64,000 nt of DNA from NCBI RefSeq assembly GCF_013359685.1, contig NZ_JABFMV010000015.1, forward strand, positions 1 through 64,000, written 5' to 3'. Source of the DNA: Leifsonia sp. C5G2. GTDB taxonomy: Bacteria; Actinomycetota; Actinomycetes; Actinomycetales; Microbacteriaceae. The position numbers were made by a program, and so were the translations under genes. Below the pieces are notes generated by a model. That model saw only the letters and a program-made list of their open reading frames with translations. It searched no databases and was not told the DNA's origin. This document shows, piece after piece, positions 16,798 through 27,122 of this stretch (positions are counted from its first letter, which is position 1; the number at the start of each line of letters is the position of its first letter).

Positions 16798-17774
16798 GCT
16801 GTTTCCTTTTCGGTGGCCGGTTTCTTCGGGGTGTGGGTGTGCTCGGCGCCGCCCTCGGGGAGGACGCCGATGCGGTCCAGCATGGAGAGGACGGCCTCAT
16901 GCTGGTTGAACGTGTAGAGATGGAGGCCCGGGGCGCCGCCGTCGAGCAGGCGCCGGCCGAGACGCGCCGCCCAGTCGATGCCGATCTCGCGCCGACCCTC
17001 GTCGGTCGGCTCGACCTCCAGCTCGATCGCGAGGTCGCTCGGCAGGTCCTCGCCGCTCAGCTCCAGCATCCGCTTCAGGCGGGCGGGGCTCGTCACCGGC
17101 ATGATGCCGGGCAGGATCGGGAACGTCACCCCGGCCTCCGCCGCGCGCTGCGCGAAGTGCAGGTAGTCCTCGGCGTGGAAGAACAGCTGCGTGATGCCCA
17201 GATTGGCGCCGGCCGCCTGCTTGGCGAGCAGGGCGTCGATGTCCTGCGAGATCGAATGGGACGACGGGTGGCCGTTCGGGAACGCGGCGACCGCGATCTG
17301 CACGTGCTCGCGATGCTGCAGCACCGCCTGCGCCGGGAGGCCCGGGACGGACAGTTCGCCGTACGGCGCGCGCTCGGCCTGCACCCGGTGGATGAGCTGC
17401 ACCAGCTCGGCGGTCGTGCGGATGTCGCCGATGCCGTCCTCCCCCGCGGGCAGGTCCGCGGGAGGGTCGCCGCGCACGGCGAGGAAGCGGCGGATCCCGG
17501 CGTCCAGGAACTCTCGGATCAGCCGATGCGCCTCCTCGTGCGACGAGCCGACGCAGGTGAGGTGCGCCATCGCGCTCACGTCGGTGCGCTCGATGATGTA
17601 GCGCAGCACGTCGAGGGAGGCCGTGCGCGAGGAGCCGCCGGCGCCATAGGTCACCGAGATGAAGTCCGGGTGCACGGCCGCGAGCCGGTCGATGGTCGCC
17701 GGCAGCGCGGCGGCGGCCCGCTCGGTGCGCGGCGGGTACAGCTCGAACGAGTACCGGGCGTCGGTACAGCTCAT
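16794..17774 (-). CDS. metF: MetF, 5,10-methylenetetrahydrofolate reductase
   Basis: A 326-residue FAD-dependent TIM-barrel enzyme making 5-methyl-THF, the methyl donor for MetE. Recognisable parts are YSFELYPPRTE at the N-terminus, FISVTYGAGGSSR, HLTCVGSS, AVRGDPPADLP, and the C-terminal FNQHEAVLSMLDRIG. The ATG at 17774 follows CGAGGTTCCACC on its strand; the longer upstream frame has no homology. It is the promoter-proximal gene of metF-metE. Confidence 0.96.
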   Translation of the reverse strand: MSCTDARYSFELYPPRTERAAAALPATIDRLAAVHPDFISVTYGAGGSSRTASLDVLRYIIERTDVSAMAHLTCVGSSHEEAHRLIREFLDAGIRRFLAVRGDPPADLPAGEDGIGDIRTTAELVQLIHRVQAERAPYGELSVPGLPAQAVLQHREHVQIAVAAFPNGHPSSHSISQDIDALLAKQAAGANLGITQLFFHAEDYLHFAQRAAEAGVTFPILPGIMPVTSPARLKRMLELSGEDLPSDLAIELEVEPTDEGRREIGIDWAARLGRRLLDGGAPGLHLYTFNQHEAVLSMLDRIGVLPEGGAEHTHTPKKPATEKETA

Positions 17775-17919
17775 GGTGGAACCTCGGATGGTCGGACAGC
17801 GGCACGGGATGTCCCCGCCGCTCGGCTGGCGAGGGCGGGTCTCACGGGCGGGTGCCGGGCTCGGCTGTCGCACCACGGCAGCGGTCGCCCGCTGCGCTTG
17901 ACGAGCAATCTAGCAACGC

Positions 17920-17980
17920 GAAGGGCCGGACGGAATCGGCCGTGTCATCCTTCGACACAGTCGGTTCCGTCCGGCCCTTC
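17920..17980 (-). terminator. Long hairpin terminator after hflX
   Basis: A 16-bp perfect inverted repeat, GAAGGGCCGGACGGAA at 17920-17935 and its complement at 17965-17980, encloses a second short stem (GTGTC/GACAC at 17942-17958). It starts 20 bases past the hflX stop and separates hflX from the metF promoter region. Confidence 0.7.
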
Positions 17981-17999
17981 GTCCGGTCCGGTCCGGCGG

Positions 18000-19529
18000 T
18001 TACGCGGTGGCGGTCACCTCGAACGGCTCGAACGCCGCGTGGTATTCCGGCATGATGCGCGCCGTGACGCGCGTGCCCTCCTCCACGTACTCGGTCGAGA
18101 GCACCCGGCCGCGCTCGTGCAGCGCCGAGATGAGGTCGCCGCGGTCGTACGGCACCACCAGCTCCACCTCGAGCGACGGGTCCGGCAGCAGCCGCGCGAT
18201 GGCCGCCAGCACCTCGTCCACGCCCTCGCCCGTGCGGGCGGAGACGAAGATGGCGCCGGGCTCGAGACCCCGCAGCACGAGGCGGTCGTCCGCGGAGATC
18301 CGGTCGGCCTTGTTGAAGACCACGATCTCCGGGATGTCGCGCGCGCCGACCTCGCCGATCACGTCGCGCACCGTCGCCAGCTGCGACGCCGGGTCGGGGT
18401 GCGAGCCGTCGACCACGTGCAGGATGACGTCGGAGTCGGCGACCTCCTCCAGGGTCGAGCGGAACGCCTCCACCAGCTGGTGCGGCAGGTTCCGGACGAA
18501 ACCGACCGTGTCGGCCAGCGTGTACAGCCGGCCGTCGGCGGTCACACTGCGGCGGACCGTCGCATCCAGCGTCGCGAACAGCGCGTTCTCGACGAGCACG
18601 CCGGCCTTCGTGATGCGGTTCAGCAGGCTGGACTTGCCCGCGTTGGTGTAGCCCGCGATCGCCACGGACGGGACCGAGTTGCGGTTGCGGTTCGCCCGCT
18701 TCGCCTCCCGGGCCGGCTTGAAGCCGGCGATCTGCTTGCGCAGCCGGGCCATGCGGGTGTGGATGCGACGCCGGTCCAGCTCGATCTTCGTCTCACCGGG
18801 ACCGCGCGAGCCCATACCGGCACCCGCGCCGCCCACCTGGCCACCGGCCTGGCGGGACATCGACTCGCCCCAGCCGCGGAGGCGCGGGAGCAGGTACTCG
18901 AGCTGTGCCAGCTCCACCTGCGCCTTGCCCTCACGGCTCTTGGCGTGCTGGCTGAAGATGTCGAGGATCACGGCCGTGCGGTCGATCACCTTCACCTTCA
19001 CCACGTCCTCCAGCGCACGGCGCTGGCTCGGCGCCAGCTCGGTGTCGGCGATCACGGTGTCGGCGCCGAGAGCGGCCACGATTCCGGCCAGCTCCCCCGC
19101 CTTCCCTCGCCCGAGGTACGTGCTCGGGTCCGGATGCGGCCGCCGCTGCAGCAGCCCGTCGAGGACGGCGGCGCCCGCGGTCTCCGCCAGTGCCGCGAGC
19201 TCGCGCATCGAGTTCTCGGCGTCCTGCAGGGAGCCCTGCGAGTACACGCCGATCAGCACCACGTTCTCCAGCCGCAGCTGCCGGTACTCCACCTCGGTGA
19301 CGTCCTGCAGCTCGGTCGAGAGACCGGACACGCGGCGCAGCGCCGCGCGCTCCTCCCGGTCGAACTGCTCGCCGTCGTGCGCGCCGCCGTCGAGGGCGTC
19401 GCTCTGCAGCGCCTGCGCGCGAGCGGAGTCTCCGAACAGCGTCACGCTGGCGCGGTTCTGCTCGGTCGCGAGCACGCGCGCGACCACGTCGTCTGCGTCG
19501 TGTTCGCGGATATCTGTCTTATCGGTCAT
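18000..19529 (-). CDS. hflX: HflX, ribosome-associated GTPase
   Basis: A 509-residue GTPase of the HflX family, which splits or rescues stalled ribosomes under stress. The N-terminal HflX domain includes DTVIADTELAPSQRRALED. The G domain has P-loop GYTNAGKSSLLN near residue 295, DTVGFVRNLP near 341 and NKAD. The first 80 residues are an acidic extension variable in the family. Transcription is divergent from a methyltransferase gene 65 bases away. Confidence 0.95.
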   Translation of the reverse strand: MTDKTDIREHDADDVVARVLATEQNRASVTLFGDSARAQALQSDALDGGAHDGEQFDREERAALRRVSGLSTELQDVTEVEYRQLRLENVVLIGVYSQGSLQDAENSMRELAALAETAGAAVLDGLLQRRPHPDPSTYLGRGKAGELAGIVAALGADTVIADTELAPSQRRALEDVVKVKVIDRTAVILDIFSQHAKSREGKAQVELAQLEYLLPRLRGWGESMSRQAGGQVGGAGAGMGSRGPGETKIELDRRRIHTRMARLRKQIAGFKPAREAKRANRNRNSVPSVAIAGYTNAGKSSLLNRITKAGVLVENALFATLDATVRRSVTADGRLYTLADTVGFVRNLPHQLVEAFRSTLEEVADSDVILHVVDGSHPDPASQLATVRDVIGEVGARDIPEIVVFNKADRISADDRLVLRGLEPGAIFVSARTGEGVDEVLAAIARLLPDPSLEVELVVPYDRGDLISALHERGRVLSTEYVEEGTRVTARIMPEYHAAFEPFEVTATA

Positions 19530-19582
19530 TCAGTTCCCCTGATCCGGGTCAACCCTAGTTCGTCTTGTTCTTGTCTGTCCTG

Positions 19583-19588
19583 TACCGT
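19583..19588 (+). promoter_or_regulatory. -10 element of a leaderless promoter for the methyltransferase
   Basis: TACCGT, six bases (CTGCTT), then ATG at 19595; no Shine-Dalgarno sequence is present. Confidence 0.55.
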
Positions 19589-19594
19589 CTGCTT

Positions 19595-20206
19595 ATGGCC
19601 AGCGGAGATCACTACTTTTCCCCGGCGCCCGAGAGCGAGCTGAACCTGAGGCCGTTCACCGTACGCCTGGCCGGGACGACCTACGAGCTGGTGACGGCCA
19701 ACGGGATCTTCAGCCCCGAGCGCGTCGATGCGGGTACGCGGGTGCTGCTGGACCATGTCCCCGCAGCTCCGCCCGGAGGTCAGCTCCTCGACCTGGGCTG
19801 CGGCTGGGGGCCGGTGGCTCTCACACTTGCTCTTGAATCCCCTCATGCGACGGTCTGGGCCGTCGACGTCAACACGCGAGCGCTGGACATCGTGCGCAGG
19901 AACGCGCAGAAGCTCGGTCTCATCAATGTAAACCCCGTGACGCCGGAGAATGTTCCCGACGACGTGCGGTTCACCACGATCTGGTCCAATCCGCCGATCC
20001 GGGTGGGCAAGAACGAGCTGCACAACATCCTGGAGCAGTGGCTGCCGCGCCTGGAGCCCGGGTCGGACGCGTGGCTGGTCGTGCAGCGCAACCTCGGCAG
20101 CGACTCGCTGCACCGGTGGATGCAGGCCACTTTCCCCGACCTCACCACGACCCGCGCCGCCACCGCCAAGGGCTACCGCGTCCTCCGCGCCCGCTCCCAC
20201 GCGTAA
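19595..20206 (+). CDS. Class I SAM-dependent methyltransferase, RsmC/RlmG-like small domain
   Basis: A 203-residue protein corresponding to the catalytic domain of rRNA guanine-N2 methyltransferases. Motif I is LLDLGCGWGPVAL, followed by AVDVNTRALDIVRRN, and the NPP(I) catalytic motif reads SNPPIRVGK. The last is typical of enzymes modifying exocyclic amines of bases. The N-terminal YFSPAPESELNLRPFTV matches the MTS (small) family. An upstream in-frame TTG at 19565 is unlikely because the leaderless -10 element sits between it and the ATG at 19595. The exact RNA target is not determinable. Confidence 0.9.
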   Translation: MASGDHYFSPAPESELNLRPFTVRLAGTTYELVTANGIFSPERVDAGTRVLLDHVPAAPPGGQLLDLGCGWGPVALTLALESPHATVWAVDVNTRALDIVRRNAQKLGLINVNPVTPENVPDDVRFTTIWSNPPIRVGKNELHNILEQWLPRLEPGSDAWLVVQRNLGSDSLHRWMQATFPDLTTTRAATAKGYRVLRARSHA

Positions 20207-20215
20207 CCCCCACCG

Positions 20216-20275
20216 TCGAGTACACGAAGACTTCACGCCTTCCCGGCGTGTCGCGTACAGTCTTCGCGGACTCGA
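20216..20275. terminator. Imperfect palindrome, probable bidirectional terminator
   Basis: Nested arms TCGAGT/ACTCGA, CGAAGACT/AGTCTTCG and ACGCC/GGCGT are spread over 60 bases between the convergent methyltransferase and dapF genes. Confidence 0.55.
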
Positions 20276-20287
20276 TGGAGGGGCTGG

Positions 20288-21166
20288 CTAGGCGAGGTCG
20301 AGCGTGCCGGTGAAGACGAGCTCGGCGGGGCCGGAGAGGGCGACGTGCTCGCCGTCCTCGGTCGGGAACATGCGCACGCCGACCGTGCCGCCCGGGACGT
20401 CCACCCGCCACTGGTTCGGAGCGGCCGCGCCCGCCCAGTAGCGGACGGCGAGCGCCGCAGCGGCGGCGCCCGTCCCGCAAGACAGCGTCTCGCCGCTCCC
20501 CCGCTCGTGCACGCGCATCCGGATGCGGCCGACGCCGTCCTTCACGAGCGGCTCGTGCGGAACGACGAACTCGACGTTCGCGCCGTGCTCGGGCGCGGGC
20601 TCGATGTGCGGGATGTACGACAGGTCCGCCGCATCGAGCTCCGACTCGTCGGCCACCGCCACGACCACGTGCGGGTTGCCCATGTCGATGCCGAGTCCCG
20701 GCCGTGCGATCGGCAGCTCCTTCGCCCTCACCAGCGGCTCGCCGCCGTCGAGGTCCCAGCGGCCGAGGTCGACCTGGAAGCCGGTGGTGCTGCGCTGCAC
20801 GTCGCGCACGCCGGAGCGGGTGCCGATGGCGAGCGTGCCGCCCTCGGGCAGCTCGGCGAGCCCGGTCTCCAGCAGGTAGCGGACGTACACGCGGATGCCG
20901 TTGCCGCACATCTCGGCGGGCGAGCCGTCGGCGTTGTAATAGTCCATGAACCAGGTGGCGCCGTCGTCCTCCGCCAGCGCGGCTTCGCCCTCCGGCAGGT
21001 GGGCGGAGCGGACCGCGCGGATGACGCCGTCTGCTCCGACGCCGAAGTGACGGTCGCAGATCCCGGCGATCTGAGCGGCGGTCAGCGGCAGGCGGCCCTC
21101 GGGGTCGGAGTAGAGCACGAAGTCGTTGCCGGTGCCCTGACCCTTGGTGAAGTGGATGGTCGCCAT
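20288..21166 (-). CDS. dapF: DapF, diaminopimelate epimerase
   Basis: A 292-residue cofactor-independent epimerase turning LL-diaminopimelate into the meso form for peptidoglycan and lysine. The catalytic cysteine pair is visible in AEMCGNGIR and [24 protein letters not shown] opens the protein. A -10-like TAGGCT lies seven bases before the ATG, suggesting a near-leaderless start. It follows miaB-miaA on the same strand, a standard actinobacterial arrangement, and complements dapA, dapB and dapC elsewhere in this window. Confidence 0.96.
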   Translation of the reverse strand: MATIHFTKGQGTGNDFVLYSDPEGRLPLTAAQIAGICDRHFGVGADGVIRAVRSAHLPEGEAALAEDDGATWFMDYYNADGSPAEMCGNGIRVYVRYLLETGLAELPEGGTLAIGTRSGVRDVQRSTTGFQVDLGRWDLDGGEPLVRAKELPIARPGLGIDMGNPHVVVAVADESELDAADLSYIPHIEPAPEHGANVEFVVPHEPLVKDGVGRIRMRVHERGSGETLSCGTGAAAAALAVRYWAGAAAPNQWRVDVPGGTVGVRMFPTEDGEHVALSGPAELVFTGTLDLA

Positions 21167-21222
21167 GCGTCCCAGCCTAGCCACCCACGGCGGGTGCGCT
21201 GCGCCGGCTGCCTGCGCCGGGC

Positions 21223-22179
21223 TCAGGCGGCGTCGACGACGGCCAGCGCACGCTCGACGAGGTCGGCAGCGTCGTACTCCAGCCAGTGGATGCCGGGGTA
21301 GCGCTTGAACCAGCTGACCTGGCGGCGGGCGTAGCGGCGGGTGAGCTGCTGCGTCTGCGCGATCGCCTCCTCCTGGGTGAGCTCGCCGCGCAGCTCGGCC
21401 AGCGCCTGCGCGTAGCCGATCGCCCGGCGAGCGGTCACCCCGCGGTCGATCCCCTGCGGAATGAGGGCGGACACCTCGGCGAGCAGACCGGCGGCCCACA
21501 TGCGGTCGACTCGCGCGTCGAGACGCTGCACGAGCTCCTCGCGGGGAGCGGACAGCCCGATGATCGCGGTCGGCCGGTGCCACGGCTGCGGCTCGTCGGG
21601 GAGGGTTCCGCTGACCGAGGTGCCCGTGAGTTCGGCCACTTCGAGCGCGCGCACGATGCGCCGGCCGTTGCGGGACCCGATCCGCCGGGCTGCCTCGGGG
21701 TCACGTTCGGCGAGGCGCTGGAAGAGCATCCCGGGCCCGTGCTCGGCGAGTTCGGCTTCAAGGCGTGCCCTCAGCTCCGGGTCGGTTCCCGGGAACTGCA
21801 GGTCGAAGAGCACGCTGGACACGTACAGGCCCGACCCGCCGACCAGGATGGGGACGGCTCCGCGGGCCAGGATGTCGCCGATCTGCGCGCGGGCCTCCGG
21901 CTGGTAGCGCGCGACCGTGGCCTCATCGGTGACCTCGAGCACGTCGAAGAGGTGGTGCGGGATGCCGCGCCACTCGTCGGGCGAGATCTTGGCCGTGCCG
22001 ATGTCCATGCCGCGGTAGAGCTGCATCGCGTCGGCGTTCACGACCTCGGCCGCGGTTCCCCGGGCGCGCAACACGTCGGCGAGGGCCAGGGAGAGGTCGG
22101 TCTTTCCGGTGCCCGTCGGTCCGACGATCGCGACGAGCGGCGGCGCTGCTGGCGCGGTGCGGGCGGCCGGGGTGCTCAG
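21223..22179 (-). CDS. miaA: MiaA, tRNA dimethylallyltransferase, starting at CTG
   Basis: A 318-residue enzyme adding the dimethylallyl group to A37 of tRNAs reading UNN codons. The P-loop GPTGTGKT falls at residues 20-27, followed by [19 protein letters not shown] and the interaction motif [13 protein letters not shown]. No ATG, GTG or TTG exists in frame upstream of the P-loop; the first usual start (GTG 22074) would remove it. The frame remains open into miaB, and CTG at 22177-22179 overlaps the miaB TGA by four bases (CTGA), exactly like the ATGA/GTGA couplings elsewhere here. I therefore infer a CTG start. Length with CTG is normal for the family. Confidence 0.9.
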   Translation of the reverse strand: MSTPAARTAPAAPPLVAIVGPTGTGKTDLSLALADVLRARGTAAEVVNADAMQLYRGMDIGTAKISPDEWRGIPHHLFDVLEVTDEATVARYQPEARAQIGDILARGAVPILVGGSGLYVSSVLFDLQFPGTDPELRARLEAELAEHGPGMLFQRLAERDPEAARRIGSRNGRRIVRALEVAELTGTSVSGTLPDEPQPWHRPTAIIGLSAPREELVQRLDARVDRMWAAGLLAEVSALIPQGIDRGVTARRAIGYAQALAELRGELTQEEAIAQTQQLTRRYARRQVSWFKRYPGIHWLEYDAADLVERALAVVDAA

Positions 22180-23804
22180 CGCTGCCCGTCCGTCGGGTCG
22201 TAGATCGGCATGGTCCCGACGCCAGGAGAAGTGAGCGGCTCGCGCGTGCGGAGGGTGGGAAGCCCGAGCGAGACGCGGCCACCGGCGTCGGCGGAGGCGC
22301 CGGTGCCGTGGGCGGGGACGGCGCAGGACTCGGCCTCGGCGCGGTCCCAGGCGTCGCCCGCGGTGGTGCGGCGGACGCGGAGCGGCGCTCCGTCGACGGC
22401 GTCGGCGATGAGGTGGTGCGGGGCCGCCTGCGTGACGGTGACGGCGACGACGTCGCCGGGCCGCGGAGTCTCAGAGCCGGCGGGCAGCTCGAAGTGGACG
22501 AGGCGGCTGTCCCGGGCGCGTCCGCTCAGGCGGCGGGTGTCGGCGTCCTTCCGGCCTTCGCCGTTGGCGACGAGGAGCTCGACCTCACGGCCGATCAGCT
22601 TCTCGTTCTCTTCGAGGGAGATCCGCTCCTGCAGTGCGATGAGGCGGTCGTAGCGATCCTGCACGACCTCCTTCGGGACCTGGTCCTCCATCGCGGCCGC
22701 GGGCGTGCCGGGGCGGATCGAGTACTGGAACGTGAACGCCGACGCGAAGCGTGCGGCCTCGACGACGCGGAGGGTCTCCTGGAAGTCCTCCTCGGTTTCG
22801 CCGGGGAAGCCGACGATGATGTCAGTGCTGATGGCCGCGTCGGGCAGCTTGGCGCGCACACGGTCGAGGATGCCGAGGAACTTCTCCGACCGGTAGGACC
22901 GCCGCATGGAGCGGAGGATGCGGTCGGAACCGGACTGCAGCGGCATGTGCAGCTGGGGCATGACGGCCGGCGTCTCCGCCATGGCGTCGATGACATCGTC
23001 GGTGAAGGCCGCCGGGTGGGGGCTCGTGAAGCGGATGCGCTCCAGTCCCTGGATCTGGCCGGCCGCGCGGAGCAGCTTGCTGAACGCCTGGCGGTCGCCG
23101 AACTCGACGCCGTAGGAGTTGACGTTCTGGCCGAGCAGCGTGACCTCGATCGCGCCGTCGTCGACGAGTGCCTGGATCTCGGCGAGGATGTCGCCCGGGC
23201 GGCGGTCCTTCTCCTTGCCGCGCAGCGACGGGACGATGCAGAACGTGCACGTGTTGTTGCAGCCGACCGAGATGGAGACCCAGCCGGAGTACGAGGAGTC
23301 GCGCTTGGTGGGGAGTGTGGACGGGAACGTCTCGAGCGCCTCGAGGATCTCGATCTCGGCGGCGTCGTTGTGGCGGGCGCGCTCCAGCAAGCTCGGGAGC
23401 GAGCCCATGTTGTGCGTGCCGAACACGACGTCGACCCACGGAGCCTTCTCGAGGATGACGTTCTTGTCCTTCTGGGCGAGGCAGCCGCCGACGGCGATCT
23501 GCATGCCCTCGTGGCGTCGCTTCACGCCGGCGAGGTGGCCGAGGTTGCCGTAGAGCTTGTTGTCGGCGTTCTCGCGCACCGCGCAGGTGTTGATCACGAC
23601 GATGTCGGCCTCTTCGCCGGCGGCGGGGACGTAGCCGGCCGCCTCAAGCGAACCGCTCAAACGCTCGGAGTCGTGGACGTTCATCTGGCAGCCGAACGTA
23701 CGCACCTCGTACGTGCGCGCGCGGCCGTCTGGACGGACCGCCGCGTCGGACGGCTCGATCACACTGCGCTGCTCGAGGACACTGCGCTGCTCGACGATGC
23801 TCAT
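22176..23804 (-). CDS. miaB: MiaB, tRNA-i6A37 methylthiotransferase
   Basis: A 542-residue radical-SAM enzyme converting i6A37 to ms2i6A37. The N-terminal cluster cysteines lie in [16 protein letters not shown] and GGCLAQ. The radical-SAM CxxxCxxC is CNNTCTFC near residues 179-186. A TRAM domain follows at about 390-460. The last 80 residues form a variable tail longer than in E. coli. It precedes miaA, whose product makes its substrate, and the two genes overlap by four bases. Confidence 0.96.
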   Translation of the reverse strand: MSIVEQRSVLEQRSVIEPSDAAVRPDGRARTYEVRTFGCQMNVHDSERLSGSLEAAGYVPAAGEEADIVVINTCAVRENADNKLYGNLGHLAGVKRRHEGMQIAVGGCLAQKDKNVILEKAPWVDVVFGTHNMGSLPSLLERARHNDAAEIEILEALETFPSTLPTKRDSSYSGWVSISVGCNNTCTFCIVPSLRGKEKDRRPGDILAEIQALVDDGAIEVTLLGQNVNSYGVEFGDRQAFSKLLRAAGQIQGLERIRFTSPHPAAFTDDVIDAMAETPAVMPQLHMPLQSGSDRILRSMRRSYRSEKFLGILDRVRAKLPDAAISTDIIVGFPGETEEDFQETLRVVEAARFASAFTFQYSIRPGTPAAAMEDQVPKEVVQDRYDRLIALQERISLEENEKLIGREVELLVANGEGRKDADTRRLSGRARDSRLVHFELPAGSETPRPGDVVAVTVTQAAPHHLIADAVDGAPLRVRRTTAGDAWDRAEAESCAVPAHGTGASADAGGRVSLGLPTLRTREPLTSPGVGTMPIYDPTDGQR

Positions 23805-23870
23805 GATGGCGACAAGTCTACGTTTCTCTGCCGCGCCGCGACGATTCGACTCCGGATGGAGCGAGCGACG

Positions 23871-24098
23871 CTACGGCAGGGCGATCGCGATCAGCACGAC
23901 TCCGATCAGGAAGGTGGCGATCCCCGCCAGGATCGTCCAGTCGTGGGCGTACGGGTTGAAGAAGTGCCGCAGCGCTTGCGGGGTGCTCGCCGAGAAGTTC
24001 GCTCGATCCATAGCGCGTTCACGAAGAATCACCGTCGCCGTTCCTCCCGCCATCGCGAGCGCGCCGACAACGATCACGATGACTGCACCGATGCCCAT
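23871..24098 (-). CDS. Small membrane protein, unknown function
   Basis: A 75-residue protein with two transmembrane helices (about residues 2-22 and 53-74) and a short polar loop (RERAMDRANFSASTP). I do not recognise a family. The ATG at 24098 is preceded by GGAGGGGAT, whereas the longer frame (to 24203) has no such support. It sits between recX and miaB on the same strand and is probably part of that transcript. Confidence 0.75.
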   Translation of the reverse strand: MGIGAVIVIVVGALAMAGGTATVILRERAMDRANFSASTPQALRHFFNPYAHDWTILAGIATFLIGVVLIAIALP

Positions 24099-24232
24099 GG
24101 ACGATCCCCTCCCTCGGAGCGAGGCAGAAGCGCTCGCCCACAAAGTCCCTTTGCCCAGAGAGACGACGAAGACGGTCGTGTCATGACGCAGCGAGGCGAC
24201 CACAGCCTCGGACCGCAGCCCGAGACTGCAGG

Positions 24233-25072
24233 CTATTGGAAACGGACGCCCGACCCACCGCGGGACCTGCGCCCGGCGAAGGCCGCATCCATCGCCTGCC
24301 GGATGATGTCGGAGCCATATCCCTTGCGCGCGAGGAACCCGTGCAGCCGTCGGCGCACGGTCTCGTCGTCGTAGGTCGACAGCTGTCCGATGCGCTTCAC
24401 GGCGAGTTCGGTGGCACGTTCGAGCTCATCGTCCGCCCCGATGTCGGCCAGCGCGATCTCGATCAGTTCCGGGTCGATATGACGACGCTTGAGCTCCTGC
24501 TCGATCGCCGTGCGCCCGAGACCCTTCCGGCTGTGCTGAGTGAAGGCGAGGCTCGCGGCGAGCGACGCATCGTCGACCACGCCGAGCGCCTCGAGGCGAT
24601 CGAGCTCCGGCCCGAACACCTCGGGATCGATCTCGCGCTTGGTCAGCAGCTGCTCCAGCTCCCACCGCGACATTCCGCGACGCGCGAGCTGCCGGATGGC
24701 GAGCCCCGAGGTTTTGCGTGCCTGCCGAGCGGTCTCGTCGTCCGGCTCATCGACGACCGAAGACGACCCTCCGTCGCCGGGCAGCTCACCTTCTCCGCCG
24801 CTGCGACCTGTGCCGGACGATCGAGCGTTCCTCGACGCGGACGGCTCGGAACCCCAGGTGTTGTTCCAGCCGCCGTCGCTCAGCCCGACGACCGGGCGAG
24901 CGACCGCCCGGCGGGACGGATGCTCGTCACGCGCCTGCCCGTCCCCGGAAGCCGCGCGCCGGAGCGGTGTCACGGGAGCGAGCCGCTCCCCCTCCACCGC
25001 CCCGCGCGACGCGTCGTCCGTGCGGTCTCGGTTTCGGTCGCGGTCGTCCGACGACGGGAATCTCACCACCAC
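24233..25072 (-). CDS. recX: RecX, regulator of RecA
   Basis: A 279-residue protein whose C-terminal 150 residues form the three-helix RecX repeats (RQLARRGMSRWELEQLL, FTQHSRKGLGRTAIEQELKR, GFLARKGYGSDIIRQAM). RecX binds RecA filaments and limits recombination. The N-terminal ~120 residues are charged, low-complexity and probably disordered, longer than in enterobacterial RecX. It starts 31 bases after the recA stop, so it shares the SOS-controlled transcript. Confidence 0.93.
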   Translation of the reverse strand: MVVRFPSSDDRDRNRDRTDDASRGAVEGERLAPVTPLRRAASGDGQARDEHPSRRAVARPVVGLSDGGWNNTWGSEPSASRNARSSGTGRSGGEGELPGDGGSSSVVDEPDDETARQARKTSGLAIRQLARRGMSRWELEQLLTKREIDPEVFGPELDRLEALGVVDDASLAASLAFTQHSRKGLGRTAIEQELKRRHIDPELIEIALADIGADDELERATELAVKRIGQLSTYDDETVRRRLHGFLARKGYGSDIIRQAMDAAFAGRRSRGGSGVRFQ

Positions 25073-25103
25073 GAGGAACTCCTCCGCGAGGCGACGGGCA
25101 CGC

Positions 25104-26177
<1,074 letters not shown>

Positions 26178-26305
26178 GTGCGGTTCTCCTTCGTGGCTTC
26201 GCTACGGTTCGACTCTAGGAGTGACGTCCGACACTCGAAGCGAAGGACGGCCAATCTGTGGACAACCGGTTTTCGACTGCCGCTGTGAAGAAATTCTAGC
26301 CAGTT

Positions 26306-26321
26306 CCGAACATATCTTCGA
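26306..26321. promoter_or_regulatory. LexA operator (SOS box) upstream of recA
   Basis: CCGAACATATCTTCGA; complement TCGAAGATATGTTCGG. Fourteen of 16 bases match the LysM/lexA box at 12928-12943. Confidence 0.75.
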
Positions 26322-26348
26322 GAACGCGAACCCGGCGTGTCGCACTTC

Positions 26349-26573
26349 TCAGCGCTGGGGCGCGGGCTTTCCCGCGCCGTACCAGTGCGACGGCGGGACG
26401 CCGGTCTCCTTGCACAGCGCGATCCAGACGTCCCGCGGCGGCAGGCCGTCAGCGATCGCCTCCTTCGGCGTGCGGTTGCCGAGGTCGGGGAGGACGAGGT
26501 CGGTCATCAGGGCCTGGCCGTAGCCGGCGCCGAACTCGTCCGATACGGCGCGCTGGAACTCGCTGAGCTTCAT
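26349..26573 (-). CDS. DUF3046 domain protein
   Basis: A 74-residue protein beginning MKLSEFQRAVSDEFG and containing LPDLGNRTPKEAIADGLPPRDVW, the pattern of DUF3046. This small family of unknown function typically sits next to recA in actinobacteria, as here. It is located between clgR and recA, and the recA SOS box falls between its stop codon and the recA start. No catalytic motif is evident. Confidence 0.88.
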   Translation of the reverse strand: MKLSEFQRAVSDEFGAGYGQALMTDLVLPDLGNRTPKEAIADGLPPRDVWIALCKETGVPPSHWYGAGKPAPQR

Positions 26574-26610
26574 GGGTCCCTTCTCGTGGGGGCATCGCGG
26601 GGAAAACGAA

Positions 26611-26637
26611 GGACGCCCCGCGCGCGGCGGGGCGTCC
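26611..26637 (-). terminator. Rho-independent terminator after clgR
   Basis: GGACGCCCCGC and GCGGGGCGTCC form an 11-bp stem with a five-base loop. On the minus strand it is followed by the T-rich TTCGTTTTCC, the best canonical terminator in the window. Confidence 0.75.
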
Positions 26638-26652
26638 TCGACAGCGTGTGGA

Positions 26653-26964
26653 TCAGCGGGCGACCAGATCGGAGTCCATCGCCTGGACGAACTCGTCCGG
26701 AATCGTGTCCGGAATGACCGGCTCGAGTCCTTCGAGCACCGCGATGCGGTCCCCGACCTCGCGCATGATGACCGAGACCGGCGTCTCCAGCGCGTCGGCG
26801 ACGGAGGCGAGGATCTCGCTCGACGCCTCCTTCTGCCCGCGCTCGACCTCGCTGAGGTACCCGAGCGCGACACTGGCCTTGCTCGCCACCTGGCGGAGCG
26901 TACGACCCTTTTGCAGGCGGAAGTCCCTGAGCACGTCGCCGATTTCCTGACGTACAAGAATCAT
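26653..26964 (-). CDS. clgR: ClgR-type XRE transcriptional regulator
   Basis: A 103-residue protein with an XRE helix-turn-helix (residues 10-62: FRLQKGRTLRQVASKASVALGYLSEVERG) and a short acidic C-terminal tail ending DEFVQAMDSDLVAR. This matches ClgR, which activates clp protease and other stress genes in actinobacteria and is itself a Clp substrate. The ATG at 26964 is preceded by GAGGGAGG. A cluster of GTATC/GATAC half-sites lies just upstream, possibly its own operator. It is followed by a strong terminator, so it is separated from DUF3046-recA. Confidence 0.88.
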   Translation of the reverse strand: MILVRQEIGDVLRDFRLQKGRTLRQVASKASVALGYLSEVERGQKEASSEILASVADALETPVSVIMREVGDRIAVLEGLEPVIPDTIPDEFVQAMDSDLVAR

Positions 26965-26993
26965 TCGGAGCCTCCCTCTCTTACCCTGCCGAC

Positions 26994-27017
26994 GTATCGA
27001 TGGGATACGAATGTATC
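26994..27017. promoter_or_regulatory. GTATC/GATAC half-site cluster upstream of clgR
   Basis: GTATC at 26994-26998, GATAC at 27004-27008 and GTATC at 27013-27017 form two overlapping inverted repeats with five- and four-base spacers. A candidate operator or promoter element for clgR. Confidence 0.45.
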
Positions 27018-27122
27018 GCATCCAATGGCTCCACGATATCGACGAGCACTGGGCTTTTCTTGTGAATGCAGCAGGTGTAACGAGACCGAAACATCCCGTA
27101 TTCCCGCGGACATCCGGGAATC

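Noticed and set aside
17775-17919. Cobalamin or SAM riboswitch upstream of metF-metE
   Set aside because: No B12-box or S-box conserved core sequences could be recognised in the 145 bases upstream of metF.
21223-22074. miaA beginning at GTG 22074
   Set aside because: It would delete the P-loop GPTGTGKT that is encoded in frame upstream, so the protein could not bind its substrate pyrophosphate.
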